The notes beneath the pieces were generated by a model, which was not told the DNA's origin, did not search any database, and was given only the letters and a program-made list of their open reading frames with translations. Below, piece by piece: positions 37,078 through 48,915 of a DNA stretch of 64,000 nt (the first letter of the stretch is position 1; the number at the start of each line of letters is the position of its first letter). Origin of the DNA: Phorcus lineatus (taxonomy: Eukaryota > Mollusca > Gastropoda > Trochida > Trochidae); assembly GCA_921293015.1 (NCBI GenBank), contig OV121098.1, positions 18,500,161 to 18,564,160 of the forward strand, read 5' to 3'. A program made the translations under genes and the position numbers.

Positions 37078-39727
37078 ATTGATAGATAGATAGATAGATA
37101 GATAGATAGTTTATTTTGGTCTCACCTCGTACAATGCATATAAGAATACATTTAAAAATAAATACATAAAATACATTGCCGAGCCACCCATTTAGAGTTA
37201 CGAGAGACACACACAATACAAATTAAGGACAATATGTACATTAAACTAGATTATTTAAAAAACCGTTGTATAAAATATCCCTTCTTCTATCTAAAATAAG
37301 TTTGCAGGTTTTGGCCGATAAAAATACAATCTCTGGGTCAGACAATATATAAGATACCTTATCACAGACGCTCCACTGAGTAAAATTATCACAGACACTG
37401 TTACATTTAGCTAAAAGCACTTCTCTAAAATCAACGTAAACAGGACAATACAATAACACGTGACACTCATCTTCCACACAGCCCTTACAGTTAAAACACG
37501 TTCTCTCAGCTAGAGGTACATTCGAGTATCGGCCAGTCTCCACTCGTAAAGGGGCTGTACCACATCTGAAGAGGGCCAGCGCACGGCGATGTGTCCTGGG
37601 GAGGGCGCTCTGTATGTATGGCTCTACACTGAAGGTTTTCTTAAAGTGCTTATACAGTCTCAGTTTGTTGCCTCCATCGCCATGTTTACTGTTTGGATTT
37701 TCGAGTGTCGCCCGCCATTCCCCCTCATACTTTTCCAATAGAATGCTTGTAACTTCATATGTGATATAATTAACATGAAAATCATTTCCTATGGGGATAA
37801 ACTGTGATAAGTTCATACTATGTAACTTGTTGTGTATACGTAAGTTCCAGTTACGTCGCTTCTGCAATGCCATGTCATTTGCCCACTTAAAAATCTTAAA
37901 ACAAAGCCGGTCTTCACTCATCCCACATATCTTCTTGTATACGCGACTCACACTTCTCCACTGACGTACAACGGGGGGCACCCATCCCATGTCACCTGCT
38001 ACACTACTGGTTGGGGTAAATCTCCGGACACCCATAAAATACCTCATTGCACGGTTGTGTACGCTGTTTACTGCTGGAATGTTATAAGTTCCCCATATAG
38101 CCGACCCATAGTCGATAGTGGACCATACCATGGAGTCGTACAACTTAGTGAAAGTGTTATATTGCATGCCTCCAAGAATCTTCCATTTAGATATCAGTAG
38201 GCCTAGTGCCCTACTAGCCGAGCTGGCCACTGCTTTTCCCATGCGGATATAACTTAAGTGCTCCGTTAGTAACAGTCCTAGATAGGTGTAACTTTCAACA
38301 ATTTCTAGGTTTATGTCACCACATTTAAATACAATTTCTGTCCTTTCTACTGATGGACGTCTGAAGTGAACCACTTTTGATTTAGCTTGGTTTACTGTCA
38401 TCTTGTTCATATTACACCAATAGTTCAATCCTTCTAAAAGCACATTCAGGTCGCTCTCCTCTTCTGCTAGCAACACAATGTCGTCCGCGTATGCTAAAAC
38501 ACTTATGCGTTTATCATCACTGATAGGCACGCCCACATAAAGACTGTTGAGATATAAAAGCAAATCATTAATATACAGATTAAATAAAAGCGGCGATAGT
38601 AAACATCCTTGTCGGAGCCCACACTTTACATTAAAAAACGATGTTTTCAGACCATTGATTCTGACACACGACTGAACGTTTTTATAGAGGGACACAACTG
38701 CATTATACATATTCCCAACAACACCCATGCCACTTATTTTTTCCCATAGAGCACTTCGATCAATACAATCATAAGCCTTCTTCAGATCTATGAACGCAGC
38801 AAAAGTCTGTTTTCCCATACTTTTTCTTGTTTCAATAATTGTAGTTAATGTAGATATATGTTCCGTTGTACTTCTTTTCTTCCGGAAGCCGTTTTGCTCA
38901 TCACACAGTAGTTGGTTGGTTTCCACGTGTTCACTCAGTCTGTTATTTATTATACCACAATATAACTTGTATGATGAACATGCTAGTGTTATTCCTCTAT
39001 ACGAAAGTGGGTTGCGAGGGTCTTCTGCTGATGACTTTGGTATTGGGTTGATTATACCCTTAGACCAAGAGTACGGTATTATTCCTTTAGTAAAACATAT
39101 ATTGAAAAGTTTATGTAAAAAAAACATACACTCCTCATTCTTCAATACTTCTACGGGGATTCCGTCCAGACCTGGTGCCTTGCCCCTCTTAGCCTGTATT
39201 AGCGCGTACTGTACCTCCTCTATAGTTATCGCCTCATTCAGTCCCGAGCCGTTGCTATCTGGACACTCTTGACTCACACCCTGGTCTCTCTGTGTACTCT
39301 CCCCTGAGTTGCTGTTCAGAAGCTGAGCGTAGGCATCTCTCCATGTATCTAACACGACGTCTCTGTCCCTGGATATACTTCCCTCACTGGTTACTACTTC
39401 CATTGGGATCTGCTTCCGTCTCTCACTCCCGACCCCTATTTTCCCTATCTCTTTCCAGAACTCTCCAGATTTGAAATCACACAGGTCATCTAAATTCTGT
39501 AAAAGTTTCCGTCTATGTCCCCTCTTAGCCCGTTTCACTGCTTTATCGAATACTGATCGCTTCTGTACATACATCGCCTTTAGCCTTACACGTCGCGGGC
39601 CCCGACACTTACACCATTCTCTCTCTGCCCTGCACATATCGTTCCAAAATTCGGTTAATTCACCTGTCCACCATGCCTTCTTCCTTCCCTGATACATGCT
39701 TGTTTGACCCATGCTTCCTCCCCCCAC
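37078..39727 (-). mobile_element. 5'-truncated LINE with intact RT frame and (TATC)n tail
   Basis: A non-LTR retrotransposon on the minus strand. The 3' end is an AAAATAAAC motif followed by about eight TATC units (37078-37110, GATA on the plus strand). The body is the 828-codon frame at 37241-39727. The endonuclease domain expected upstream is not found beyond about 39727, so the copy is 5'-truncated, the common outcome of incomplete target-primed reverse transcription. No flanking duplication could be recognised. The lack of stops over 2.5 kb means the insertion is young compared with the two other LINE pieces nearby. Confidence 0.9.
37241..39727 (-). CDS. LINE ORF2-type protein, endonuclease missing
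   Basis: 828 codons without a stop. Residues about 1-160 are the linker between endonuclease and reverse transcriptase (AWWTGELTEFWNDMCRAERE is typical). The RT domain follows: APGLDGIPVEVLKN, then YRGITLACSSYKLY, DEQNGFRKKRSTTEH, motif A FAAFIDLKKAYDCIDR, motif B GLRQGCLLSPLLFNLYIND, and motif C with the catalytic YADD (LAYADDIVLL). The thumb (VESYTYLGLLL, ASSASRALGLL, AIWG) and a C-terminal region (MRYFMGVRRFTPTSSVAGDM, GWVPP) come next. Near the end is a Cys-rich knuckle, CFNCKGCVEDECHVLLYC. All catalytic aspartates are visible. The apparent ATG lies close to the truncation point and is not the element's real start. A plus-strand frame at 38790-39272 is its shadow. Confidence 0.92.
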   Translation of the reverse strand: MGGGSMGQTSMYQGRKKAWWTGELTEFWNDMCRAEREWCKCRGPRRVRLKAMYVQKRSVFDKAVKRAKRGHRRKLLQNLDDLCDFKSGEFWKEIGKIGVGSERRKQIPMEVVTSEGSISRDRDVVLDTWRDAYAQLLNSNSGESTQRDQGVSQECPDSNGSGLNEAITIEEVQYALIQAKRGKAPGLDGIPVEVLKNEECMFFLHKLFNICFTKGIIPYSWSKGIINPIPKSSAEDPRNPLSYRGITLACSSYKLYCGIINNRLSEHVETNQLLCDEQNGFRKKRSTTEHISTLTTIIETRKSMGKQTFAAFIDLKKAYDCIDRSALWEKISGMGVVGNMYNAVVSLYKNVQSCVRINGLKTSFFNVKCGLRQGCLLSPLLFNLYINDLLLYLNSLYVGVPISDDKRISVLAYADDIVLLAEEESDLNVLLEGLNYWCNMNKMTVNQAKSKVVHFRRPSVERTEIVFKCGDINLEIVESYTYLGLLLTEHLSYIRMGKAVASSASRALGLLISKWKILGGMQYNTFTKLYDSMVWSTIDYGSAIWGTYNIPAVNSVHNRAMRYFMGVRRFTPTSSVAGDMGWVPPVVRQWRSVSRVYKKICGMSEDRLCFKIFKWANDMALQKRRNWNLRIHNKLHSMNLSQFIPIGNDFHVNYITYEVTSILLEKYEGEWRATLENPNSKHGDGGNKLRLYKHFKKTFSVEPYIQSALPRTHRRALALFRCGTAPLRVETGRYSNVPLAERTCFNCKGCVEDECHVLLYCPVYVDFREVLLAKCNSVCDNFTQWSVCDKVSYILSDPEIVFLSAKTCKLILDRRRDILYNGFLNNLV

Positions 39728-40015
39728 TCTGTGCCTGCCTGCTCTTTATAACTGGTCATGCAGCCAGCCAATTAGACTTCTCAATCAGATCTGCATCATT
39801 TAGTCACACGCTCATATGCCTTCATATGTGCTCTGTAAATCTGTCCACCCTTTCATATTTTAAACATTTAGTGCATTGTTCATTCAATATAACCACTGTC
39901 ATTTAATCTACTTTGTGAACAAATTTGACCAAGACACCAACTTTACAGACTTATGAACCAATATGATTCATGGTTGTAAAGAAAATATTGCCTTGAATGG
40001 TGTTTAAAAATACAA
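39728..40015. other. Upstream flank of the LINE; nothing recognised
   Basis: No endonuclease sequence and no host exon were identified. Confidence 0.45.
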
Positions 40016-40024
40016 CCTGTAAGT

Positions 40025-40205
40025 TTATTTTGAACCCACGACCTCTAATGTTATTGTTGTTTTGAACCAGGACCATTAATTGTATTTTGAATCTAGGACC
40101 TATATTTGTTATTTTGAACCCAAGACCTCTAATGGTATTTTAAACGCATGACCTCTAATGTTATTTTGAATCTAGGACCTCTAATGTAATTTGGACCCAC
40201 AAAAT
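40025..40205 (+). repeat. Degenerate ~26-33 bp repeat
   Basis: About six diverged units with the shared core TTTTGAAYCYAGGACCTCTAA or close variants. Confidence 0.6.
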
Positions 40206-40254
40206 CTAATGATTTAAGGAATCATAATAGATAACACAGGAATAGTTGAGGTAA

Positions 40255-40371
40255 CTGCCAGGTAGAGGGATACGTCATCTGAATGACCATGCTGAGCATG
40301 AAGTGACCAAGCGAGATCTGGTCAGTGTTGATCTGTGGACGATCATCCCTAAGTGGGAGTGGTCAGGGCAG
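40255..40371 (+). CDS. Possible exon ending at a consensus donor
   Basis: 39 open codons reading HAEHEVTKRDLVSVDLWTII and then PKWEWSGQ, with CAG/GTAAGT at the 3' edge (donor at 40372). The frame stays open a little beyond the donor. The acceptor side is weak, the product is unrecognised, and it lies between repeats. Treated as a lead only. Confidence 0.25.
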
Positions 40372-40439
40372 GTAAGTGATCTGGTGAACATGCCGAGTGG
40401 TGATGAGACTGCCACAAGGACTGTCACGATCCAATAACT

Positions 40440-41080
40440 GGCAATTGTGTGTGCTGTGACCAACTGGAAATGAAATAATGGCTACTATTGACTTCCCTAA
40501 ATGACATCTGGACTAAGTTGCATGCTCATGTTCTGGAAATGTAGGACCAGGAAATTGTCATTGACCAAGATTATTAAATCAATAAATTTAATAACTTTTA
40601 AATGAGTTTACATAAAGTCACCTGTTTCATTTGGATGCCTTTGTTTGATGGAGTACCTTGTAGTTGTAATGTCTGGTATTGTGTGCATGTGGTACATCAG
40701 TTTCATCTAATTGTCCATGATCAGCTTGTGTTAACTGGCTTGATAATTTCAGCTAGACAATATACAAAAGGGAAAGTAGGGAAGGATAAATCTTATTGAG
40801 GTGGTTGTAGTCAAGATGTTGAAAAACGTTTAATAACAGTGGTTAAAAAGTCTTAGTCTGAGATTACTGACCAACCAAATTTTACCTTTCGCTCCAAGTC
40901 ATCAAAACTTACAAGTCTGTTCTCTCGGCAATCGTGTTTTTGTGGGGAATGACATGACAATATGCGCTGTACTTTTACTTATTTAAAACATTATAACAAT
41001 GGCCTATAAATGATTTTTGATAAGACTAATCAACAATGCCTTGTAATTTAAATTTTAATAAAAAACAATATTATTCTCAG
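40440..41080. other. No gene recognised
   Basis: AT-rich, including one unrecognised 65-codon frame (40602-40799, plus). Confidence 0.45.
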
Positions 41081-41083
41081 TTG

Positions 41084-41200
41084 ATGGGGGCGTGGGGGAA
41101 ACTATGTGCTTTAACTGTGGGTGTGCAGGGAGCACGAGGTGAAACTATGTTTTTTAATTGATTGAGGGGAGGGGAAACTATGTGCTTTTACTGAGCGAGG
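41084..41200 (+). repeat. Three G-rich units with GGGGAAACTATGTGCTTT
   Basis: GAAACTATG followed by TGCTTT or TTTTTT occurs three times at about 40-55 bp spacing, separated by G-rich sequence. Confidence 0.5.
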
Positions 41201-41483
41201 GACGTTGGTGCTGATTGTTTGTGGTAGCCTCTGTTGGCATTACACATAATGTGGATCTGATGTACCACAGAATGTATTCTCCAAATTGAAGCTAAGCAAA
41301 TTCATATACATTGATTTTTATGTGTTTTTACCAAAGGCTAATAAAATTTTGATTAAAATTTGATATTTCTGCTGTGATATAAGAAGTTAGTTGTTATGAG
41401 GAGGTGATACATGTTACAGAACTCTAGATGTGAAATGTCTGATGTCCTGAGGGCTTGTAGGTAATGTTGGTGGTTTGTTTCAG

Positions 41484-41539
41484 AAGATGGACTCAAGTTC
41501 CACTGTGGGTTTGGAGCTGGATCAGCAGGTTTACATCAG
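41484..41539 (+). CDS. Possible 56-bp internal exon
   Basis: The acceptor-like GGTGGTTTGTTTCAG ends at 41483 and a donor-like CAG/GTCAGT begins at 41540. Between them one frame reads KMDSSSTVGLELDQQVYI without a stop. Short, unrecognised, and with no proven neighbour exon. Confidence 0.25.
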
Positions 41540-41599
41540 GTCAGTGCGCTGTACAATTGATCTAGTTGAAGATGTAGGCTCACCTGACAGTGACAGGAC

Positions 41600-42340
41600 A
41601 TTGCCCTTCTTGTGATAGACCAAATATGGTCAAACATTTGTCTACTTTACAATATGAAATTGTTGACACATATTTCAGAGTTTTGTCTCCCCCTGTATAA
41701 TTTAGTTTTGTAAAAAAAAGTCAAGAACAACATGGCACCTAAGAAAATATTAAAGTCATATTCATTGTTTCAAATTTGATATCAGGTTGTATTGAAGGAA
41801 ACCTTATGAAATTGATAGAGATATGACCAATGAAGGATTTTGATAGAAATATGTTTATTTGTAATGAATTCAAACATGAACTAGAGAGATATCAAAAGTA
41901 CTAAAACAAATGATTTTTATATAGCAAATTTTCATGTATTTAAATGTAGGAGAAGTTGTTTTTTTTTTAAAAGGGGAAACTTTCTGTACTTTTTTCCTTC
42001 AAATGAAACAGGTAAAATGATGAAATTTTGTCAAGGTTTAGGTTATGTATGAAAAAGATGTTTTATAAATTCAATTGCTTAAGGACAACATCAAGGTCAT
42101 TATAAATAGGATTTGTAGAAATAGATTATAGCTGGAATCTCGTTTCATTAAAAGGGGCTAAAAAAAAAAACGAAGCATGAAAATTTCTGCAATTTGGGGA
42201 AGTTCCTTGAGATTAACACATTTTTTCTCAATAATCACAACTTTTCTTCCAACCATTGTTGCATTTCCTGTAACAATAAACAAAAACTGATAATATTTTA
42301 AGAAATGTCATCAGGTTTACTTTCCTAGAATCGATTTGAT
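41600..42340. other. No gene recognised
   Basis: AT-rich DNA up to the mariner insertion, including a poly(A) run near 42160. Confidence 0.5.
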
Positions 42341-42347
42341 GAACTTA

Positions 42348-43139
42348 AGAGGGGGGTTCAATAAGTTTTGCAAACCGGGCATTTATGTTTACATAAACAG
42401 AATCGGTTTATAGCAGGTGTTACTTAATATCATAATAGAATATTGACACATTTCACGACAATTTCTAAACAAAACAACCATTTAGATATAGTAACTGCAC
42501 TGACCTAGGTTTCTCCTAAATCATGGATTTTGTCAAACATGAACAACAGGCTGTGATCAAGTTCCTTACAAAGGAGGGATGCAAAGCTACAGAAATACAT
42601 AATCGCATGTGTAATGTGATGGGTAAGGATGCTCCTAACTATTCAACAGTTTGTTGCTGGTCTCTTTAGTTTAAAAGGGGCAGGAAGTCCTTAGACGATG
42701 ACCCATGGTCAGGCAGGCTGTCAGAAGTCATCCAGATGGAGGTTATTGCTGCTAATGGAAGGAGAATTTTAGCTGACTGCTGTGTGAAAGTGTCTGAATT
42801 GTCTTTATAATATATCATTCATTTCCAGATATCAGTTGAAAGTGTTGAAAAAATCATTCATGATCATCTTGGTATGTCCATGGTATCTGCGAGATGGGTT
42901 CCCAGAAACCTCAGAGCACAAGATCGCCAATAAAAAGCGGAAAGTTGTGTGGAGCTCTTGATCTTTATAATGCTGAAAACTTCTACAAAAGTGGCATCAA
43001 AAGACTTAGAGTGAAGTGGAATAAGTGTATTGAGATGATGGGTTATTATAATGAAATAAATTAATATTGAATAAAATTTTAAAATTAGTTATGCGAGTTT
43101 GTTTAATATTGAAGGTGAAAACTTATTGAACCCCCCTCG
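42348..43139 (+). mobile_element. Internally deleted mariner element, both ends intact
   Basis: 792 bp bounded by TA dinucleotides (42346-42347 and 43140-43141), the mariner target duplication. The ends are inverted repeats: GAGGGGGGTTCAATAAGTTT at the left, and AAACTTATTGAACCCCCCTC at the right. From 42523 the plus strand reads the mariner N-terminus (MDFVKHEQQAVIKFLTKEGC, YSTVCCW, FKRGRKSLDDDPWSGR, later SARWVPRNLRAQD). It carries in-frame stops near 42667 and 42808. Soon after, near 42960, it jumps to the normal C-terminal end (LYNAENFYKSGIKRLRVKWN, then MGYYNEIN and a stop at 43064). The whole D,D34D catalytic core between them is missing. This is a dead copy that could only have been moved by another element's transposase. 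Confidence 0.92.
42523..43064 (+). pseudogene. Mariner transposase remnant, catalytic core deleted
   Basis: The N-terminal helix-turn-helix half and the last about 34 residues remain. The linker motif WVPRNL is recognisable, but no catalytic Asp of the D,D34D triad is present. Full-length mariner transposases are about 340-350 residues; here only about 180 codons' worth remains, in more than one frame. Confidence 0.88.
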
Positions 43140-43141
43140 TA

Positions 43142-45000
43142 AATAGCAGAGAAATGTCGTGAAATAAAAGGCAATCAGCCTCCTAATGAAACAATGTCGC
43201 GGATTGATTTCGTCCGCCAATTCTCTGTTTTGTTCATCGTGAATGTCACATTTTCCTCTGCAAAGCAATCATCACATGTTTTCCCTCACAAAAAGATGTC
43301 ATCAAGTTGTTTTTCTTCTGTGATAAATGCAATGAGTTAAACATGCCGGGGAAAGGGTGGCAGTGTAATCAAAATGTGAGGCCCTTCCCAATCAAAGCTA
43401 ATAATGTGATCAGTTATTCGACCATCGGTACCCCCTTGAGACTAGCAGCCATTTCCATCTCAACAAACAAATTCAGTGTTATTGTAACAGACCATGAAAT
43501 GACAATGGCAACATAAAAGAGGCTCAAATGACCTTTCAGTATTCATGGGGCGTTTAATCATTGGGTCTAAGATGTGAGGGAGGGTGGGTGCATGAGGGGG
43601 TAAGGGGACTGAGACGTGCCCCCCTTGTTTATTGTCCAAACACAGCCCCTGGGGTGAGGGTTGAACGTGTTGGGAATGTTTATCTATCTCTTACAGATGG
43701 ACTAGACTCCACACAAGGGCCAGCTGTCCAGCAGATTTATAAATAGTTCAAGAAAAACTTACTGAAACTTTAAATGATAAAAATCAATATTTCATAAGAG
43801 AAAAATTTCTTTGTGTATTAGTATTCATCGTTCGCAATTCTAACCAATTAGTTATCTTTCTTCTGAAAAAAGCTTTCCATTCAGGTTCTGGAATCCAAAC
43901 AATTTGTACTGCAGACATTGAAGTACAGTTTTCAACTTATATTGGCTGTATGTTTATGATGTCTATTCATCAACTCTTTCTATTGAAAGTTTTTTCAACT
44001 TGTTTATCATTTTATCCTATAAAGGTGACATTGATTTCAATGTGTGTTTGAAGCTATTTGATCACCTAAGTACTAATCTGCCGTAGTATTTGTACTTGAG
44101 CAGACCAGTCCTATGAAGGACCAGTCCTATGAAGGAGCTGTCACAGGTAACACTATATATGTGCTCTGCTGCTGTAAGGGCATATCAGATAAGGTATTGT
44201 CATTCTGTCAAAAATGTGAAGTCAGCCAGAGATTAGAAACCTATTAAATTCTCATTAATCAATCTCTTCAAAAAACTTCCAAACCCACATTAACTTGAAC
44301 ACATTGTATTGTCCAGATGAGTTTAAAATGCAATTAGTTTCCTAATTTGATCATATTTTATTTATAATTGATCGCTGTTTGATTTGCATTATAATATCAA
44401 AAGTGCTAATTTGATACTTTCTGAATAGTTTTTAGATTTAAATTAGGTTGTTTTTTTAACAGTTGGCATTCTGCTTGTAGGATGAGTAGGATGTGTATCA
44501 ATCACTGATGTAGCTGACATATCACTGTCAAGTTTTAAATGTCACTTCATCAAATCTTATCTTCATTAGACTGGTCACACGGTATGCAGTGTTGGTCTGC
44601 AACATAATGTGTTCCCTGCACACTTTGTTTGCCTCTGTTTGTACTTCTTTAGTTGAGTGATTCAAAATGTTATCTGTCCAGCTACTCTCTCAAAAGGTCT
44701 TCAGTGTTGTTATACAAGTTGGTCCACGGTTAGACCTTGTGCTGTAGTGATGCCTTCTGCTACCTTGGTTATTCTGACTTTTGTATTTGTAATGGAAACA
44801 ATTTTAACCATATTCATATAGGGGTTCAGGACCTTTCTGGCTTTTATTACAGCATTTATGCATTGTTGATTAATAAAACTCAGTCCTCAATTATGTCTCC
44901 TCCCAAGGGTTGAATTTTAGTTGAGTTTCCGTTGGTGTCGCCGTTCCCATAGTGTTTCTGGAACAGAACTCTAAAACTATTTGACCACTCATCACCAACT
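43142..45000. other. No confident gene
   Basis: Two weak exon leads: a strong acceptor (TTTATCTATCTCTTACAG) at 43697 followed by a short frame ending in QQIYK-stop at 43745; and a 47-nt segment near 44104-44150 containing a tandem duplicate of CAGTCCTATGAAGGA, followed by GTAACA. Neither has a recognisable product. Confidence 0.35.
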
Positions 45001-45470
45001 TTGGTATACTGCCTCTCCTCAACATGTAGATGTACATGTGCCTTTTGGGGATTTGAACATCTTTTTAATTCTATATTTCTTCTGTTTCAACGGCAAGAAT
45101 TTGGACTTTGTCTTTCCAAGGGAAGTGTTCATTTCCGGAGCGTAATTCTGGAACCATGTGATCCCTCAACAACAAAAGCCTCTCCATCATATAAATGTGC
45201 CTTTTGGGACTTTTTCAAACTTTTTTATTTTGGTTTCTATGCCAACAATTTTACTGAGAGACTTAAGTAGAGTAGTGTCTGTTCCTGAAGCATGATTCTG
45301 AAACTGCTAAACCTAACATCACAATATATTGAATACTACCTCTCCATATCATGTAGATGTGCCTTTTGGGACTTTGACTATTTGTAAATGTCACATTTAA
45401 TATCTTTATTTGCATGTTTCTACATCTAGTTACACTTTAAACACAAGAGTTTCCTGATATGAGTGTTTGA
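45000..45470 (+). repeat. Three degenerate ~160-bp units
   Basis: GTGCCTTTTGGG occurs near 45039, 45197 and 45359, each preceded by CTCTCC and ATGTAGATG-like sequence and followed by TTT-rich DNA. A CGGAGCGTAATTCTGGAAC-like motif lies between. The spacing is about 160 bp. It resembles a dispersed low-copy repeat; the 89-codon frame across it is probably not a gene. Confidence 0.5.
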
Positions 45471-45474
45471 TTAG

Positions 45475-45740
45475 AACAACTTGGATGAGTTACACCCCAC
45501 AGAACCTTACGGAGGTTAATTTCCCCCATGGAACCTTTTGACATCCCAACACCCCAAAGAACCTTTTAACAACTTGGGTAAGTTACATCCCAAGACACTT
45601 GCGACACATTTGATGAGTTACACCCCACAGAACCTTGGACGACATGGTTTAGTTACAAACCATGGAACCTTGCGACGACTTTGGTGAGGTACAACCTAGT
45701 CACAACATGGTTGAGTTAAATGCCATGGAATATTTTGACT
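45475..45740 (+). repeat. Degenerate ~45-55 bp repeat
   Basis: GAGTTACACCCCACAGAACC or close variants recur about five to six times, with GCGACGACTTGG-like spacers. Confidence 0.55.
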
Positions 45741-45744
45741 TTTT

Positions 45745-47400
45745 GTATGGAGGGACATATCTTCCTCCTTATGCCTTTGAATGAACCAGTCTCCATCTCT
45801 GGTTAAATTCAACCTTGCCACCAAACCAGTTAAAATTCTTGTTTTGAGTGTAGCTGTCTTTGGCAAAATGTTGCAATTCCACCCTGGCAAGAAGCAGAGA
45901 AAAGTACAGGAAATGACGCAAAGCCTATCTAAGCAAGCTGGCATAAGAATAGACCATGCATGAGAATAGACCATTCATGAGAAGATTGGAGGGACAGGGA
46001 GGGGGCATTGCCAAATATGGGCACAAAAGGTGCAGGTGAAAATCGTCATTCAGTTTAAGACAATGTTTGATATGAGATATGAGAGAAATGTTATTATACT
46101 ATTTATCCATATAACCATTATTTTCATCTCTAATTAAGGTAACACTTAGGCACATTGCTGAGGATATGTTCAACATACAAACAGTCTCCCAACCCCCCCC
46201 CCCCCCCCCCAAATAAAAAAATTGGTACTGACATTTAATTTTTTAAATTTGAAAACGATGCCTGCAACCTTACTTTTAGATTAAAGACATCTGCAGTTGC
46301 CCAAGTTTTTAATTGTAGTATAAGTTGTATACTCCTTAAGGAATTGATGTGGTAGATAGATATAACTTTGGAAACATGTATACTGTGCTGTCATTAAGAA
46401 TCAAAGTCATATTTCTGGATTCCTTTTTTAACAGTCACAAAAAGCAAGAGAACATTTCTCAACATCATGTTTTGCATCACAAGTGATTAATTTGAATGAA
46501 GGGATTTGGCTAAGTTTTAAAAAAAGCCTTTTTCACATGTTGATTTATTGAATGACACATAAATTCAACAGAATATTTACTTACTTAGTATATATTTGAG
46601 AATGGAAATGTTTGGTAATCTGTTTCCAGCAGAGTCAATGCTTTGTCTGACCTCCTGTCGTTTTTAAAAGGATGACTAGATATGTGTGTGGAGACAAGCA
46701 GTTTATAAGTAGATCAACTTTCAACTCTAATTGGATCAGTCCTGCAAATGCCCACACAAATGGTCCATAAACTGTTGCCTCAAGGAGCCATATTTTAATC
46801 AGCAGTCTGACGCCACACTGAGAGTAGACAAAGTTCACTTTCTGGGCTGCAATACAGCACATAAATTACTGAAACTTGTTTGTGATTGAAAGTTTAAAAG
46901 AGTGTGGAGCTATTAGCAGCTATGTGTGAAACAGAATGATACATGGAGAGAAGGGAGAGACGATGGAATCAATGCTGAAAGTAGTTCTGCTAAGGAAGCT
47001 TCTCGCTGATCAATGCTAGGAGACGATCTGGCTTAAACCCACCACTTGTCTGTGGTTTACCCAAATTGAACATTGATAAATTGAGTTGCCAACCTGAATT
47101 GATCAAAAGTGGGCAATATTTGGATATCATATTGTCATTTGAAAATTGAAAAAAGGTTAGAAAGTATATTTAGGTGTCATGAACTAATTTGAAGTGATTT
47201 AGTTTCCATGAGACTAATACAAAAACCTTTTTATGTTGACCTTATAGATATGTGTCTGGGACAGTTTTTGCAAGAGTCCCACTGTAGGCCAACTGAACAG
47301 AGATACATATCAGAAGAGTTGAAGTAAACAGGAATTGTAACACACAAATCTACAGACATGTAAGACATACAGAATTCAGTTCACCACAAACAGACATAAC
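45745..47400. other. No confident gene
   Basis: Open frames on both strands at 45696-45974 are unrecognised. A pure C run of about 18 bases lies near 46193-46210. Confidence 0.4.
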
Positions 47401-47454
47401 TCTTTATTTACGAGGAGAAATAGACAGAACTGTATACAGATAACTGCAGTTACT

Positions 47455-48110
<656 letters not shown>

Positions 48111-48645
48111 TGGACAGACTTGGGTTAGAGACAAATAATGATGACATCAGGGCCCTCCTGAGTGACAGACGGCTCAACAGTCTTGTTAGTATCCTGCCGG
48201 CCGGTTATTGATGATAAGAGTCTATATATTCCACAAATAACACAACGTCAGTGTTTTAATCCCCACTGAATCACTAGTATAGACTGCCTCTTCATCAGAA
48301 AACACTACCTGAGTTTGAGAAGGTTGCAGGATCTGGTAAAGTGGAGTACTGACTAGAAGGTACAATCTAGATAGGGTTCTCTTTAACAAAGGTTATAAAG
48401 GTTTGCAAAATAACAAATCATTTAGTTAGTTAATAAAAAGCGGTGGGTTTAAACCATTCCAGGGACTCTTGAAAGCTTTAGAATTATTCATGGTTTAACG
48501 ACTGGATTTCATGTAAAAGAATTCATATAAATGAATCAATTAGTATTGAGAGTGATAGAAATGCTATATACCTCAACTAGTTACAATGATGCTTTGATGT
48601 CAGACGATGTATGTGTACTGTATTTTTAAAAAGTGTTTGTTCTTA
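48111..48645. other. No gene recognised
   Basis: AT-rich; a GCCGGCCGG palindrome is near 48198. Confidence 0.45.
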
Positions 48646-48647
48646 CG

Positions 48648-48915
48648 CAAATGGTTGATTTCCATCTTGTGTGGCAAGTTGTTGATTTCCATCTTGTGTG
48701 GCAAGTTGTTGATTTACATCTCGTATGGCAAGTTGTTGATTTTACATCTCGTGTGGCAAGTTGTTGATTTTACATATCATGTGGCAAGTTGTTGATTTAC
48801 ATATCATGTGGCAAGTTGTTGATTTACATCTCATGTGGCAAGTGGTTGATTTACATCTCATGTGGCAAGTGGTTGATTTACATCTCATGTGGCAACTGGT
48901 TGATTTACATCTCAT
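48648..48915 (+). repeat. 27-28 bp minisatellite, about 10 copies
   Basis: Unit GTGGCAAGTTGTTGATTTAC plus ATCTCAT. The left units read TTCCATCTTGT, the right ones TTACATCTCAT, giving a gradient of variants along the array. Confidence 0.9.

Noticed and set aside
38790-39272. 160-codon plus-strand frame
   Set aside because: Antisense shadow of the LINE reverse transcriptase frame.
42523-43064. Functional mariner transposase
   Set aside because: The catalytic core is absent and there are in-frame stops.
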